Origin: an uncultured Acetatifactor sp.
GTDB taxonomy: Bacteria > Bacillota > Clostridia > Lachnospirales > Lachnospiraceae
Direction: 5' to 3'
Assembly (NCBI GenBank): GCA_910586775.1
Contig: CAJUJN010000083.1
Location: 1 to 18,542, forward strand
DNA length: 18,542 nucleotides
The translations under genes were made by a program, and so were the position numbers. The notes under the pieces are model-generated. The model worked only from the letters and a program-made list of their open reading frames with translations, made no database searches and had not been told where the DNA came from. Below, piece after piece: positions 1 through 7,340 of the stretch. The stretch's first letter is position 1. The number at the start of each line of letters is the position of its first letter.

Positions 1-26
1 ATCTTGTCAGTTGTGTAAACTTTCAT
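1..26 (-). CDS. 5' end of a gene cut by the window edge (possibly EF-G-like GTPase)
   Basis: Only the start codon (24-26) and the next codons are present, reading MKVYTTDK. A strong ribosome binding site (TGGAGGAAAG) lies about 8 bases upstream, and a good promoter sits at 103-131, so this is very probably a real gene start. The N-terminus resembles the opening of clostridial elongation-factor-G-like GTPases, which often begin with MxVYxT followed by the P-loop region. Eight residues cannot prove this, so the family guess is weak. The gene is divergent from tyrA. Confidence 0.6.
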
Positions 27-102
27 TTGACTTTCCTCCAATTTTTATGTAATTTGGGTGTTTTGACATGATAATGACAAATGACTCAATTCCCATAGGT
101 CT

Positions 103-131
103 ATTTTACTAGAACAAAAGCATTTTTACAA
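103..131 (-). promoter_or_regulatory. Sigma-A-like promoter for the left-edge gene
   Basis: Minus strand: -35 TTGTAA (126-131), 17-base spacer, -10 TAAAAT (103-108). Transcription would start near 96, giving a leader of about 70 bases before the start codon at 26. A 12-base perfect palindrome, GATAATATTATC, sits just upstream at 132-143 and could be an operator. Confidence 0.55.
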
Positions 132-258
132 GATAATATTATCATTTAACTTATTTTTTCAATAAAGTTAATATTCTGTTCATACGTAAAATCCCTTTTC
201 TGCTTTTGTATCAAAGCATATGATACCCTGCAGGGCGCTGCACAAATACAAATTTATA

Positions 259-287
259 TTGATTTTCACACACTAAAGTGTTATTGT
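259..287 (+). promoter_or_regulatory. Possible tyrA promoter with palindrome in the spacer
   Basis: -35 TTGATT (259-264), 17-base spacer and -10 TATTGT (282-287); each box matches consensus at 4 of 6 positions. The spacer contains the palindrome ACACTAAAGTGT (270-281), a possible repressor site. The implied leader is about 150 bases. The region between this and the left-edge gene also holds a GTATCA/TGATAC hairpin (208-226) and the palindrome CCCTGCAGGG (226-235). No coding region was seen in 30-440. Confidence 0.3.
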
Positions 288-444
288 GTAACAGTAAACC
301 CGGATGTATGTTCCATTCGTACTCACGGATATGGCAAAATTAATTTTCCCGCTGCAGGCAACAGAGCATTCACAGCTTCGCTTCGTTTGCCGCACAGCCA
401 GCCGGAGATGAAACCCTATTTGGGAAAGAAAACGAGGTGTCAGC

Positions 445-1545
445 ATGTCTCATTTAACCTGCGGCTTTATCGGGCTGGGCCTGATAGGAGGCTCCATCGC
501 CAGAGCCCTGAAAGAAAACGTTCCGCATACGAAAATTATCGCATATGATATTAACCGGGAAGCACTTTCCCTTGCCAGAAAGGAAGCGGTAACGGATGTT
601 GTTGCCGATGCCATAGACAGCCGCTTTTCGGAATGCAACTATATCTTCCTGTGCGCCCCTGTCAAAAGAAATGACGGAAATCTGGCAGCCGTGAAGAAAA
701 TCATGAAAAAGGACTGTCTGCTCACGGACGCCGGCAGCGTAAAGACAGGCATCCACCAGGCAGTCCATGAGACCGGGTTGGACGAATGCTTTATCGGCGG
801 GCATCCCATGGCCGGCAGCGAGAGAGTCGGCTTCCTCAATTCCAAAGCGTCTCTTCTGGAAAATGCCTACTATATCCTGACCCCCACCTCCTCTGTATCC
901 GCCGGAAAGCTGGAGGCATACCGGGAACTGGTGACTGCAATGCGTGCAATTCCGCTGGTTCTGGATTATCGGAAACATGACTACGTAACCGCCGCCATCA
1001 GCCATCTTCCCCATGTCATCGCCGCATCCCTGGTGAATCTGGTAAGGGAAAGTGATTCCGAAGACGGTATTATGAAAATGGTGGCTGCAGGCGGTTTTAA
1101 AGACATCACCCGGATTGCATCCTCCCAGGCGGGTATGTGGCAGCAGATCTGTCTGACAAACGGGAAAAATATTTCTTCTCTGTTATCAGATTACATAGAC
1201 AAATTAACCGTTTTCCGTGAATTCATAGATAATAAAACAGAGGCAGAACTCTACAGCCAATTTGAAAATGCCCGCGTATACCGGGATTCTTTCATCAATG
1301 CCTCCAGCGGCCCCATCAAGCGCTCTTTCGCCATCAGCGTGGAAATTGCCGACAAATCGGGCGCTCTGGCACATATCGTCACACTGCTGGCAGAAAACGG
1401 ACTCAGTATCAAGAATATCGGAATCACACACAACAGGGAATCGGACGACGGTGTCCTGAAAGTGGAATTTTATGATGAAAATGCCCTGAAAAAAGCGGTC
1501 ACTGTACTGAATGCTTCTGCTTATGCAGTACATGTCCGTTCATAG
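445..1545 (+). CDS. tyrA: Prephenate dehydrogenase with C-terminal ACT domain
   Basis: This enzyme oxidatively decarboxylates prephenate to 4-hydroxyphenylpyruvate with NAD+, the committed step to tyrosine, in the cytoplasm. The 366-residue protein opens with a Rossmann NAD-binding motif, GLGLIGG (residues 10-16). It carries the family signatures GGHPMAGSE (118-126, with H120) and ISHLPH (185-190), which hold the conserved histidines. Residues about 294-366 form an ACT domain (FAISVEIADKSGALAHI), so feedback control by tyrosine is likely. The ATG at 445 follows GAGGTG at a suitable distance. The gene stands alone, divergent from the left-edge gene and convergent with vanZ. No other shikimate-pathway genes are in the window. 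Confidence 0.95.
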   Translation: MSHLTCGFIGLGLIGGSIARALKENVPHTKIIAYDINREALSLARKEAVTDVVADAIDSRFSECNYIFLCAPVKRNDGNLAAVKKIMKKDCLLTDAGSVKTGIHQAVHETGLDECFIGGHPMAGSERVGFLNSKASLLENAYYILTPTSSVSAGKLEAYRELVTAMRAIPLVLDYRKHDYVTAAISHLPHVIAASLVNLVRESDSEDGIMKMVAAGGFKDITRIASSQAGMWQQICLTNGKNISSLLSDYIDKLTVFREFIDNKTEAELYSQFENARVYRDSFINASSGPIKRSFAISVEIADKSGALAHIVTLLAENGLSIKNIGITHNRESDDGVLKVEFYDENALKKAVTVLNASAYAVHVRS

Positions 1546-1616
1546 GTCTTGCCGGGAAGGCAGGTTTTATAAAGCATATTTTATTCGAAAAGAGAATTTG
1601 TGGCCGCCTTATGAGT

Positions 1617-1662
1617 AAATTACCCCGAAGTATCTTTCACAGAAGTTACTCCAGGGTAATTT
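1617..1662 (+). terminator. Long hairpin terminator between tyrA and vanZ
   Basis: Perfect 9-base arms AAATTACCC (1617-1625) and GGGTAATTT (1654-1662) enclose a second stem (AGTA/TACT and CTT/AAG around a 6-base loop), so the 46 bases fold into one long imperfect hairpin. On the plus strand it is followed by TTTTCTCC. It lies between convergent transcripts and could stop both. The rest of 1546-1774 shows no gene. Confidence 0.6.
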
Positions 1663-1774
1663 TCTCCACATACGTTCGCAGATTTTATACTGCACCTAAG
1701 TAGAGTTGAAGCCATGTGATATTTTAAATCTCAGGTCTGTATCTGATATTTCCTGGACGGAAACGCCTTTTCTC

Positions 1775-2311
1775 TCATGCCTTTTTCTTCTCCTTACGCT
1801 TCCGATACAGCGCACATACCGCCAGACAAAACAGCATGCCAAAAACGCCGCCACCGGTATCAATCAGCACATCGGTAAATCTCGCACATCGACCCGGCAC
1901 AAAATACTGATGAATTTCGTCTCCGGAAGCAGACAGAAATACCCATATGACAGTCAGAATACATAACTGCTTTCTGCGTACCATCCACTGGCTCCACAAT
2001 GTATATACCAACACTCCCATGCAGGCATACTCGGAAAAATGCGCCAGCTTCCGAAGGGGATATTCAAGCCATTCCGCCAGTTCCGCTTCCCTTGCCGCAT
2101 TCCAACCAGAGCCGGACAGCCAATTGGCAAATTCCACACACTTCTCGGAAATCATCCCGCTCAAAGAGCCCGATTCCCCGCCGTCCTGAGCAGAAAAACG
2201 AAAAATCAGGCTGTACAGCGCGCCCAACAGGACCGCCTCGGCAAGTGTCACCAAAACCCTGCGCTCCATAAGCCTGTCCTGAAAACGGCGCTTCTTCTGT
2301 CTATTGCTCAT
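1775..2311 (-). CDS. VanZ-family membrane protein
   Basis: A 178-residue protein with the VanZ-like signature: RKLAHFSEYACMG (87-99), then SGDEIHQYFVPGR (129-141) and FTDVLIDTGGG (145-155). Hydrophobic segments lie at about 18-38, 97-110, 116-130 and 152-170, so it should be an integral membrane protein. VanZ from enterococci gives low-level teicoplanin resistance by an incompletely understood mechanism. Most clostridial homologues are chromosomal with unknown function, so resistance should not be assumed here. The ATG (2309-2311) overlaps the end of the PilZ gene by 11 bases, and I see no good ribosome binding site of its own, which implies translational coupling. The C-terminus is a lysine-rich cytoplasmic tail. 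Confidence 0.88.
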   Translation of the reverse strand: MSNRQKKRRFQDRLMERRVLVTLAEAVLLGALYSLIFRFSAQDGGESGSLSGMISEKCVEFANWLSGSGWNAAREAELAEWLEYPLRKLAHFSEYACMGVLVYTLWSQWMVRRKQLCILTVIWVFLSASGDEIHQYFVPGRCARFTDVLIDTGGGVFGMLFCLAVCALYRKRKEKKKA

Positions 2312-2633
2312 TGATTGTCTGATATACTTCTATCCTCGCAGAATCCATCTCCGGCATGCCGATAAAGATAGCGCCGTATCCATAAACACCCGCCTTCAGC
2401 TCAATTCTGACAATCTGCAGAAAAGCATGGATTATCTCCTTTGTCCAGATGGTCAGATACGCCTCATATACTTCTCCGATCTGCAGAGGCTCCTTGCATT
2501 CAAAGCCCACACCTTCCTTGGACACATCCGTAATATTGATGGTCACTTCGTTCCCTGCATTGCCGTCCAGTCTCTTAATCACAAGCTTGGAGTCCAAGTC
2601 CGTCCTTTTGTTCTTTCTTCTATCCTGCTGCAT
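2301..2633 (-). CDS. PilZ-domain protein, probable cyclic-di-GMP sensor
   Basis: A 110-residue single-domain protein. It has both parts of the PilZ ligand motif: an arginine-rich N-terminal stretch (R5, R6, R10; the RxxxR element) and DVSKEGVGF (36-44), matching D/N-x-S-x-x-G. Known PilZ domains bind cyclic-di-GMP through these residues, so binding is likely here; the output is not visible in sequence. The ATG at 2633 follows AGGAGA at good spacing. It is the first gene of a two-gene unit with vanZ. Confidence 0.87.
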   Translation of the reverse strand: MQQDRRKNKRTDLDSKLVIKRLDGNAGNEVTINITDVSKEGVGFECKEPLQIGEVYEAYLTIWTKEIIHAFLQIVRIELKAGVYGYGAIFIGMPEMDSARIEVYQTINEQ

Positions 2634-2678
2634 ATTCCAATCTCTCCTTTGCCGGTGAAATTATTTCTCACCCAGAAT

Positions 2679-2713
2679 AGTATAAGTATATCATTTTTCG
2701 GCACTTATCACAA
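2679..2713 (-). promoter_or_regulatory. Promoter of the pilZ-vanZ unit
   Basis: Minus strand: -35 TTGTGA (2708-2713), 17-base spacer, -10 TATACT (2685-2690). A second TATACT follows directly at 2679-2684, giving two overlapping candidate -10 boxes. It lies about 50 bases upstream of the pilZ start. Confidence 0.5.
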
Positions 2714-2876
2714 GACATAATGAAGATTTTTATAAGATTCACAATGATATTTCTGTGTCCTGTTACTATCCCTGCTTTCGATGGCATCCCCAGAACCGGA
2801 GCAGGCAGCACATAAGCTGATTACTGCAACAGTCCCTCAATAATCGTCTTTGACTTTACAAATATGCGGTTTTGCG

Positions 2877-4049
2877 TCACAAAATCAACATAGCATCCCC
2901 AAAACTGAAGAATCGGTACTGCTCCCTGATTGCCTCCTCATAAGCCTTCAGCACATTCTCCCTGCCTGCCAGTGCGGAAACCAACATGACCAGAGTGGAT
3001 TCCGGCAGATGAAAATTGGTAATCAGCCCATCCAACACCTTGAACCGATAGCCCGGATAAATGAAAATGTCCGTATCCCCGCTGCCGGAACGCACTTTTC
3101 CTGTCTCGTCCGAAGCGCTTTCCACGGTCCTGCAGCTGGTGGTTCCCACGCATATTATGCGGCCGCCCTCCGCTTTTGTTCTGTTTATCATCTCCGCGGC
3201 TTCCTCCGAAATCTGAAAGTATTCCGAATGCATATGGTGATCCAGTACGTTTTCTTCTTTCACGGGCCGAAAAGTTCCCAGTCCCACATGGAGCGTCACA
3301 TAGGCCAGCCGCACCCCCTTCGCCTCAATCTCTTTCAGGAGCTCCCGGGTGAAGTGAAGTCCCGCTGTGGGCGCAGCGGCAGAGCCATCATATTGGGCAT
3401 AAACCGTCTGATATCGATTCTTATCCCGGAGTTTATGGGTAATATAGGGGGGAAGGGGCATCTCCCCCAGAGCGTCCAGCACCTCTTCGAAGACACCGCT
3501 GTATTCAAATCGTATCAGTCGGTTGCCTTCCTCCACCGTCTCCAGTACCTGCGCTTTCAGCAGACCGTTTCCGAAGGTAAGCCTTGTCCCAGGACGACAC
3601 TTTTTCCCCGGTTTTACCAGAGTCTCCCAGACATCTCCGGCATTGCGCTTTAGCAGAAGCACCTCCACATGGGCGCCTGTCCCTTCCCGTTCTCCAAGGA
3701 GCCTGGCCGGAATAACTCTGGTATTGTTAAGTACCAGGCAGTCGCCCGGACGCAGATAGGATTCCACATCGCGAAACACACAATGGAATGTTGCCCCTGT
3801 TCGCTTATCAAGCGCCAGGAGCCTGCTGGAGGAACGATCCTCCAACGGGTCCTGCGCAATCAGCTCCTGGGGCAACTCAAAGTAAAAATCTTTCTTCTTC
3901 AGTTCGGCCGGCACTCTCTTCTGCTGCCCTGCCATTGCTGTTTCCGGTTGTCCGGTCTGCACATTTTCCGCCTGTGCTTCAGACGCCTTCCGTGTCTGCC
4001 CTGCCGCTGTCTTTCCTGCCGGTACCCTGACCGATGTCCCGGCATCCAT
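2877..4049 (-). CDS. queA: tRNA preQ1(34) S-adenosylmethionine ribosyltransferase-isomerase, with N-terminal extension
   Basis: QueA transfers and isomerises the ribose of S-adenosylmethionine onto 7-aminomethyl-7-deazaguanine in the tRNA wobble position, producing epoxyqueuosine. The core begins near residue 51 (KKKDFYFELPQELIAQ) and shows family motifs: SSSRLLALDKRTG, LVLNNTRVIPARL, PTAGLHFT, THSPSE-equivalent hydrophobic segments near ITNFHLPESTLVMLVSA and the C-terminal RFFSFGDAMLIL. About 50 residues rich in Ala, Gln, Thr and Gly precede the core; ordinary QueA lacks them. The ATG at 4049 overlaps the stop of the upstream aminopeptidase by one base (TAATG) and has AAGGAG about 10 bases upstream, so I keep this start. 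An internal Met at residue 39 has only a weak ribosome binding site. Confidence 0.93.
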   Translation of the reverse strand: MDAGTSVRVPAGKTAAGQTRKASEAQAENVQTGQPETAMAGQQKRVPAELKKKDFYFELPQELIAQDPLEDRSSSRLLALDKRTGATFHCVFRDVESYLRPGDCLVLNNTRVIPARLLGEREGTGAHVEVLLLKRNAGDVWETLVKPGKKCRPGTRLTFGNGLLKAQVLETVEEGNRLIRFEYSGVFEEVLDALGEMPLPPYITHKLRDKNRYQTVYAQYDGSAAAPTAGLHFTRELLKEIEAKGVRLAYVTLHVGLGTFRPVKEENVLDHHMHSEYFQISEEAAEMINRTKAEGGRIICVGTTSCRTVESASDETGKVRSGSGDTDIFIYPGYRFKVLDGLITNFHLPESTLVMLVSALAGRENVLKAYEEAIREQYRFFSFGDAMLIL

Positions 4050-5479
4050 TACATTGACGCTCCTTCCACAAATGCCTTATAGCCGCGGTAGGTCTCGTAT
4101 ACATCGGCCTTGCTGGTAGCCTCCCAGGGCGCATGCATGTTCAGTACAGCCACACCGCTGTCGATGACATTCATTCCGTATTCGGCCAGAATGTACGCGA
4201 TGGTTCCGCCGCCGCCCACATCTACCCTGCCAAGCTCTGCCGTCTGCCAGAGGATTCCCTTCTCGTCCATGACCTTGCGCAGATGCGCCATGTACTCCGC
4301 ATTCGCGTCATTGGAACCCGATTTTCCTCTGGAGCCGGTAAATTTGTTGAATACCATGCCTTTCCCAAGGAATGCAGCGTTCTTTTTCTCGAAACAGGAT
4401 GCGTAAGAAGGATCATAGCCTGCGCTCACATCGGAGGAAAGCATGCAGCTGTGCGCCAGACATCTCCTCAGATTCAGCTCACTGTACTCACCTTTTAAAT
4501 TCATCAGCTCTGCCACTGCATTCTCAAAGAAACGGGAGTGCATTCCCGTAGCGCCCACAGAACCGATCTCTTCCTTGTCGACAAGGATACAGCACATGGT
4601 ACGCTCTGTCTCCTTTACATCCAGCATGGCTCTCATGGAAGTAAATGCGCAGACTCTGTCGTCCTGGCCGTATGCAAGTATCATGCTTCTGTCAAGGCCT
4701 GCTTCCCTGGCCTTTCCGGCAGGCACAATCTCCAGTTCCGCGGAGAGGAAATCCTCTTCCTCAATGCCGTAGGTTTCCTTCAGAATATCCAGAATTCCTG
4801 CCTTTACGGCTTCCTTTGCCTTCTTCTTATCCTCTTCCGTCTCTTCTTCTTTCTTTTCACCGGAATCGATGCGGATGGGCCTGCTGCCTACAATCAGGTC
4901 AAGCGCTTCACCCTCAATGACCTGTGCGGCTGTCTTTTTCATCTGCTCCGCCGCCAGATGAATCAGTAGGTCAGATACGAAAAATACGGGATCATCCTCA
5001 TTGTCGCCGATATTGAGTTCGACAATGGTACCGTCCTTTTTCACCACTACGCCATGAAGCGCAAGAGGGATGGCAACCCACTGATACTTCTTCACACCAC
5101 CGTAGTAGTGTGTGTCCAGATAAGCCAGGTTGCTGTCCTCATAGAGAGGGTTCTGCTTGACGTCGATCCTGGGGCTGTCAATATGGGCGCCCAGAATGTT
5201 CATCCCTTCCGTCATGGGCTTTTCGCCGATCTGAAACATGGCGATGGACTTGTTCATGCACACACTGTACACCTTATCGCCCTTCTGAAGCTTTGCGCCG
5301 CTTTCGATCAGGCCCTCAAGCTCCCGATAGCCTTCCGCCTCGATGGTGTTCACGATGGTGTCAATGCACTCCCGCTCTGTCTTGCCGTTGTCCAGGAAAT
5401 CCCTGTACTCCTGATTCAGTGTCTCCAGTTCCTTAAGCTGCACCGCGTCATAAGTCTCCCAAGTTACTTTTCTTTCCAT
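4049..5479 (-). CDS. M18-family zinc aminopeptidase (aspartyl aminopeptidase type)
   Basis: A 476-residue M18 metallopeptidase that removes N-terminal residues, often acidic ones, from peptides in the cytoplasm. Visible motifs are LGAHIDSPR (96-104, metal ligand H99 and catalytic D101), QDDRVCAF with the bridging aspartate, LVDKEEIGSVGATG with the catalytic and metal glutamates, and NMHAPWE near the C-terminus with the last histidine. A Lys/Glu-rich stretch at about 218-240 looks like a solvent-exposed insertion. I choose the ATG at 5479, which has AAAGGA 7-8 bases upstream, over an ATG at 5515 that lacks a clear ribosome binding site. It is the first gene of a unit with queA, behind a leader of about 157 bases. 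Confidence 0.92.
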   Translation of the reverse strand: MERKVTWETYDAVQLKELETLNQEYRDFLDNGKTERECIDTIVNTIEAEGYRELEGLIESGAKLQKGDKVYSVCMNKSIAMFQIGEKPMTEGMNILGAHIDSPRIDVKQNPLYEDSNLAYLDTHYYGGVKKYQWVAIPLALHGVVVKKDGTIVELNIGDNEDDPVFFVSDLLIHLAAEQMKKTAAQVIEGEALDLIVGSRPIRIDSGEKKEEETEEDKKKAKEAVKAGILDILKETYGIEEEDFLSAELEIVPAGKAREAGLDRSMILAYGQDDRVCAFTSMRAMLDVKETERTMCCILVDKEEIGSVGATGMHSRFFENAVAELMNLKGEYSELNLRRCLAHSCMLSSDVSAGYDPSYASCFEKKNAAFLGKGMVFNKFTGSRGKSGSNDANAEYMAHLRKVMDEKGILWQTAELGRVDVGGGGTIAYILAEYGMNVIDSGVAVLNMHAPWEATSKADVYETYRGYKAFVEGASM

Positions 5480-5516
5480 TTCCGTTTCCTTTCTTATACC
5501 CGTGAGCATATTCATT

Positions 5517-5633
5517 TGCCGTTTTCTGCACCGTATGACAGCAATACTCGTCTACTGTCCATTTACAACGGCAGATGTTTCAACTTTGAGCATACATTAA
5601 AGATTTGAGCAGAACAAATTCCACTCAAATCCC
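5517..5633 (-). promoter_or_regulatory. Structured 5' leader of the aminopeptidase-queA mRNA
   Basis: Two inverted repeats lie between the promoter and the start codon. The first has arms GATTTGAG (5602-5609) and CTCAAATC (5624-5631) and sits at the very 5' end of the predicted transcript. The second is nested: outer TGCCGTT (5517-5523) with AACGGCA (5567-5573), inner GACAG (5537-5541) with CTGTC (5555-5559). I do not recognise a known riboswitch class. Confidence 0.4.
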
Positions 5634-5643
5634 GAATATGGTC

Positions 5644-5671
5644 ATTTTACCACAACTGTATTTAATTTCAA
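5644..5671 (-). promoter_or_regulatory. Promoter of the aminopeptidase-queA unit
   Basis: Minus strand: -35 TTGAAA (5666-5671), 16-base spacer, -10 TAAAAT (5644-5649). The -10 is preceded by TGG, an extended -10 element. Predicted start is near 5637. No convincing terminator for cbiK is visible between 5672 and 5688, so some read-through is possible. Confidence 0.6.
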
Positions 5672-5688
5672 GTCTTTTGACAAACAAT

Positions 5689-6465
5689 TTAAACCGAAAA
5701 TTCTTTCATGGCTTCCCGTATCCGTTCCGCATAAAGTGCCTGTACGCTCCGGCTCTCCCCCAGTCCCCGGAATACGGGCTCCGCCATAATCCCTCCATTC
5801 CTCACTGCAGCAAGCAGGCTGTCTTTCCCGCCTGCCATATCATTCCTGGCATGGCTGCCCGCTACAAGCATCAGAGGAAGCAGCCTGACCCGGCGGGCTT
5901 TCCAGTGCACCAGCCTTTCCGCCGTGTCCTGAAAAGAAGGCTCTCCGCCCACAATACAAATGATGGCCGGGTAGTTTTTTTCTTCAAAAATATCCTGCAT
6001 CCTGTGATATACGGCATTGGCTTCATATTCTGTCCCATGTCCCATGAGCACCAGGGCTTCCCCCTCCTGCACCGGGTTTTCTTCCATGATAATAGATGAA
6101 AGAGCCTCGCAATCCCGCACATTTTCCAGCAACGGACGGCCAATTGACACATGGATTCCCGTTTCCCGGGCTTCTCTGGCAAGCAGCTCAAATTCAACTC
6201 CGCGTAAAAGCAAAGTCGGCTGCAGGACTGCTTTTTTATAACCGTCCCTCTCCATCCGGGCCAACGCCTCCGCCTCATTGTCGACCTGCAGGCCATGGCG
6301 CTTCTTCAGACTGCGAATAACCGCGGCATTTAAGAATGCCCGATATACCGGATACCCGGGAAAGTGATTTTCCACTGCTTTCTCTGTGGCCGCAATGCTG
6401 CGCTCCAAAGCATCCAAATGCGTCGTCCCGAAGCTTACCATAAGAATTGCTGTTTCACTTTTCAT
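5689..6465 (-). CDS. cbiK: Sirohydrochlorin cobaltochelatase
   Basis: A 258-residue class II chelatase that inserts Co2+ into sirohydrochlorin in the early-insertion (anaerobic) cobalamin pathway. The N-terminus has the family signature ILMVSFGTTHLDALERSI. LMGHGTEYEA carries H143 and AGSHARNDMAGG carries H205, at the spacing expected for the two metal-site histidines of Salmonella CbiK (H145 and H207). QPTLLLRG and VGGEPSF are also typical. I start at ATG 6465, preceded by AGGAGAG; a TTG further upstream at 6492 lacks a ribosome binding site. It begins 29 bases after yihY, so the two are probably cotranscribed. No other cobalamin genes are in the window, and no signal peptide is visible. Confidence 0.92.
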   Translation of the reverse strand: MKSETAILMVSFGTTHLDALERSIAATEKAVENHFPGYPVYRAFLNAAVIRSLKKRHGLQVDNEAEALARMERDGYKKAVLQPTLLLRGVEFELLAREARETGIHVSIGRPLLENVRDCEALSSIIMEENPVQEGEALVLMGHGTEYEANAVYHRMQDIFEEKNYPAIICIVGGEPSFQDTAERLVHWKARRVRLLPLMLVAGSHARNDMAGGKDSLLAAVRNGGIMAEPVFRGLGESRSVQALYAERIREAMKEFSV

Positions 6466-6494
6466 CTTCTCTCCTGTGCGAATATTTCTCAATA

Positions 6495-7328
6495 CTACTT
6501 CTCTCCCCCAACCAGCCTTTTATTTACCGCCTCAAAATACTGGTTCACATAGGCGCCGATGAGAATAATATACATACAGAAATACATCCACAGCAGCACA
6601 ATGATGATAATGGAAAGGCTGCCGTAAATACCATAGGAATTGCCGTAAGTCAGATAATAGGAAAAAGCCCAGGAAAAAACGCTCCACACCACAGCGGAAA
6701 AAACAGCGCCGGGTATCTGCTCTTTAAAGGCCAGTTTTTTGTCCGGCACATAAGCGTAAACCGCCGCAAACAGCACGGAAAGCACTGCCCATACAAAAAG
6801 AAAGCGAAAGTTCATGCCAAAGGAAACCACCTTCTGCAGCTGGGGAATGCGATGCAGTGCCAGAGTCACCAGCTGGTCTCCGAATACCATGACAAACAGC
6901 GACAAAATGACTACAACCAACATTACTATTGTATAAAAGGAAGCGATGATACGGAGCACAAAATAATTTCTCTTCTCATCCACTCCATTGACGCAATTCA
7001 GTCCTTTCATAAGCGCCATTACGCCTTTTGCGGCCGACCAGATGGTGGCAATCAGCGCAATGGACAGAATACCTGCCGATTTGTCATAAACCTCCGAGAT
7101 CAGGCTTTCCGCCAGCGGATCGATCTGGTCCGGCAGAAAGTCTGTCACCAGCTCTACCAGATTCTCCTCCGTCAGCGGCGTATAGGGAATGATCGTACAG
7201 ATCATAATCAGCATGGGCACTACGGACAGAAAGAAAAAGAAAGCAGTGCTGGCCGCATAGGTACTGATGTCCTTTTTTTTCATTTGTGCAGAGAAATCTC
7301 TCACAATCAGGTATAACTTCCAAACCAC
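6495..7328 (-). CDS. YihY/BrkB-family inner-membrane protein
   Basis: A 277-residue polytopic membrane protein of the YihY/UPF0761 family, once misnamed ribonuclease BN. About six membrane segments can be read (roughly 24-46, 90-110, 130-152, 172-196, 206-232, 240-262). Conserved family features include the N-terminal STYAASTAFFFFLSVVPML, with the AxAFFxxLSxxPxL pattern, IWSAAKGVMALMKGLN, and the C-terminal PGAVFSAVVWSVFSWAFSYYL and LLWMYFCMYIILIGAYVN. The molecular function of the family is unknown; transport has been suggested. The start is a GTG at 7328 whose ribosome binding site (TAGGAG) overlaps the stop codon of the spoIID-like gene, 12 bases away, so the two are translationally linked. 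Confidence 0.9.
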   Translation of the reverse strand: MVWKLYLIVRDFSAQMKKKDISTYAASTAFFFFLSVVPMLIMICTIIPYTPLTEENLVELVTDFLPDQIDPLAESLISEVYDKSAGILSIALIATIWSAAKGVMALMKGLNCVNGVDEKRNYFVLRIIASFYTIVMLVVVILSLFVMVFGDQLVTLALHRIPQLQKVVSFGMNFRFLFVWAVLSVLFAAVYAYVPDKKLAFKEQIPGAVFSAVVWSVFSWAFSYYLTYGNSYGIYGSLSIIIIVLLWMYFCMYIILIGAYVNQYFEAVNKRLVGGEK

Positions 7329-7340
7329 GTAAAACTGCTC

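Noticed and set aside
2821..2880. A 19-residue GTG-start frame overlapping the queA stop, followed by a lipobox-like fragment in another frame
   Set aside because: It is too short and lacks a ribosome binding site. The lipoprotein-like stretch (ISLCAACSGSG) has no start codon or basic N-terminus in frame.
6447..7316. A 289-codon plus-strand open frame
   Set aside because: It is antisense to yihY, whose membrane segments and family motifs are clear; the predicted protein is rich in His, Gln and Asn, as expected of an antisense artefact.
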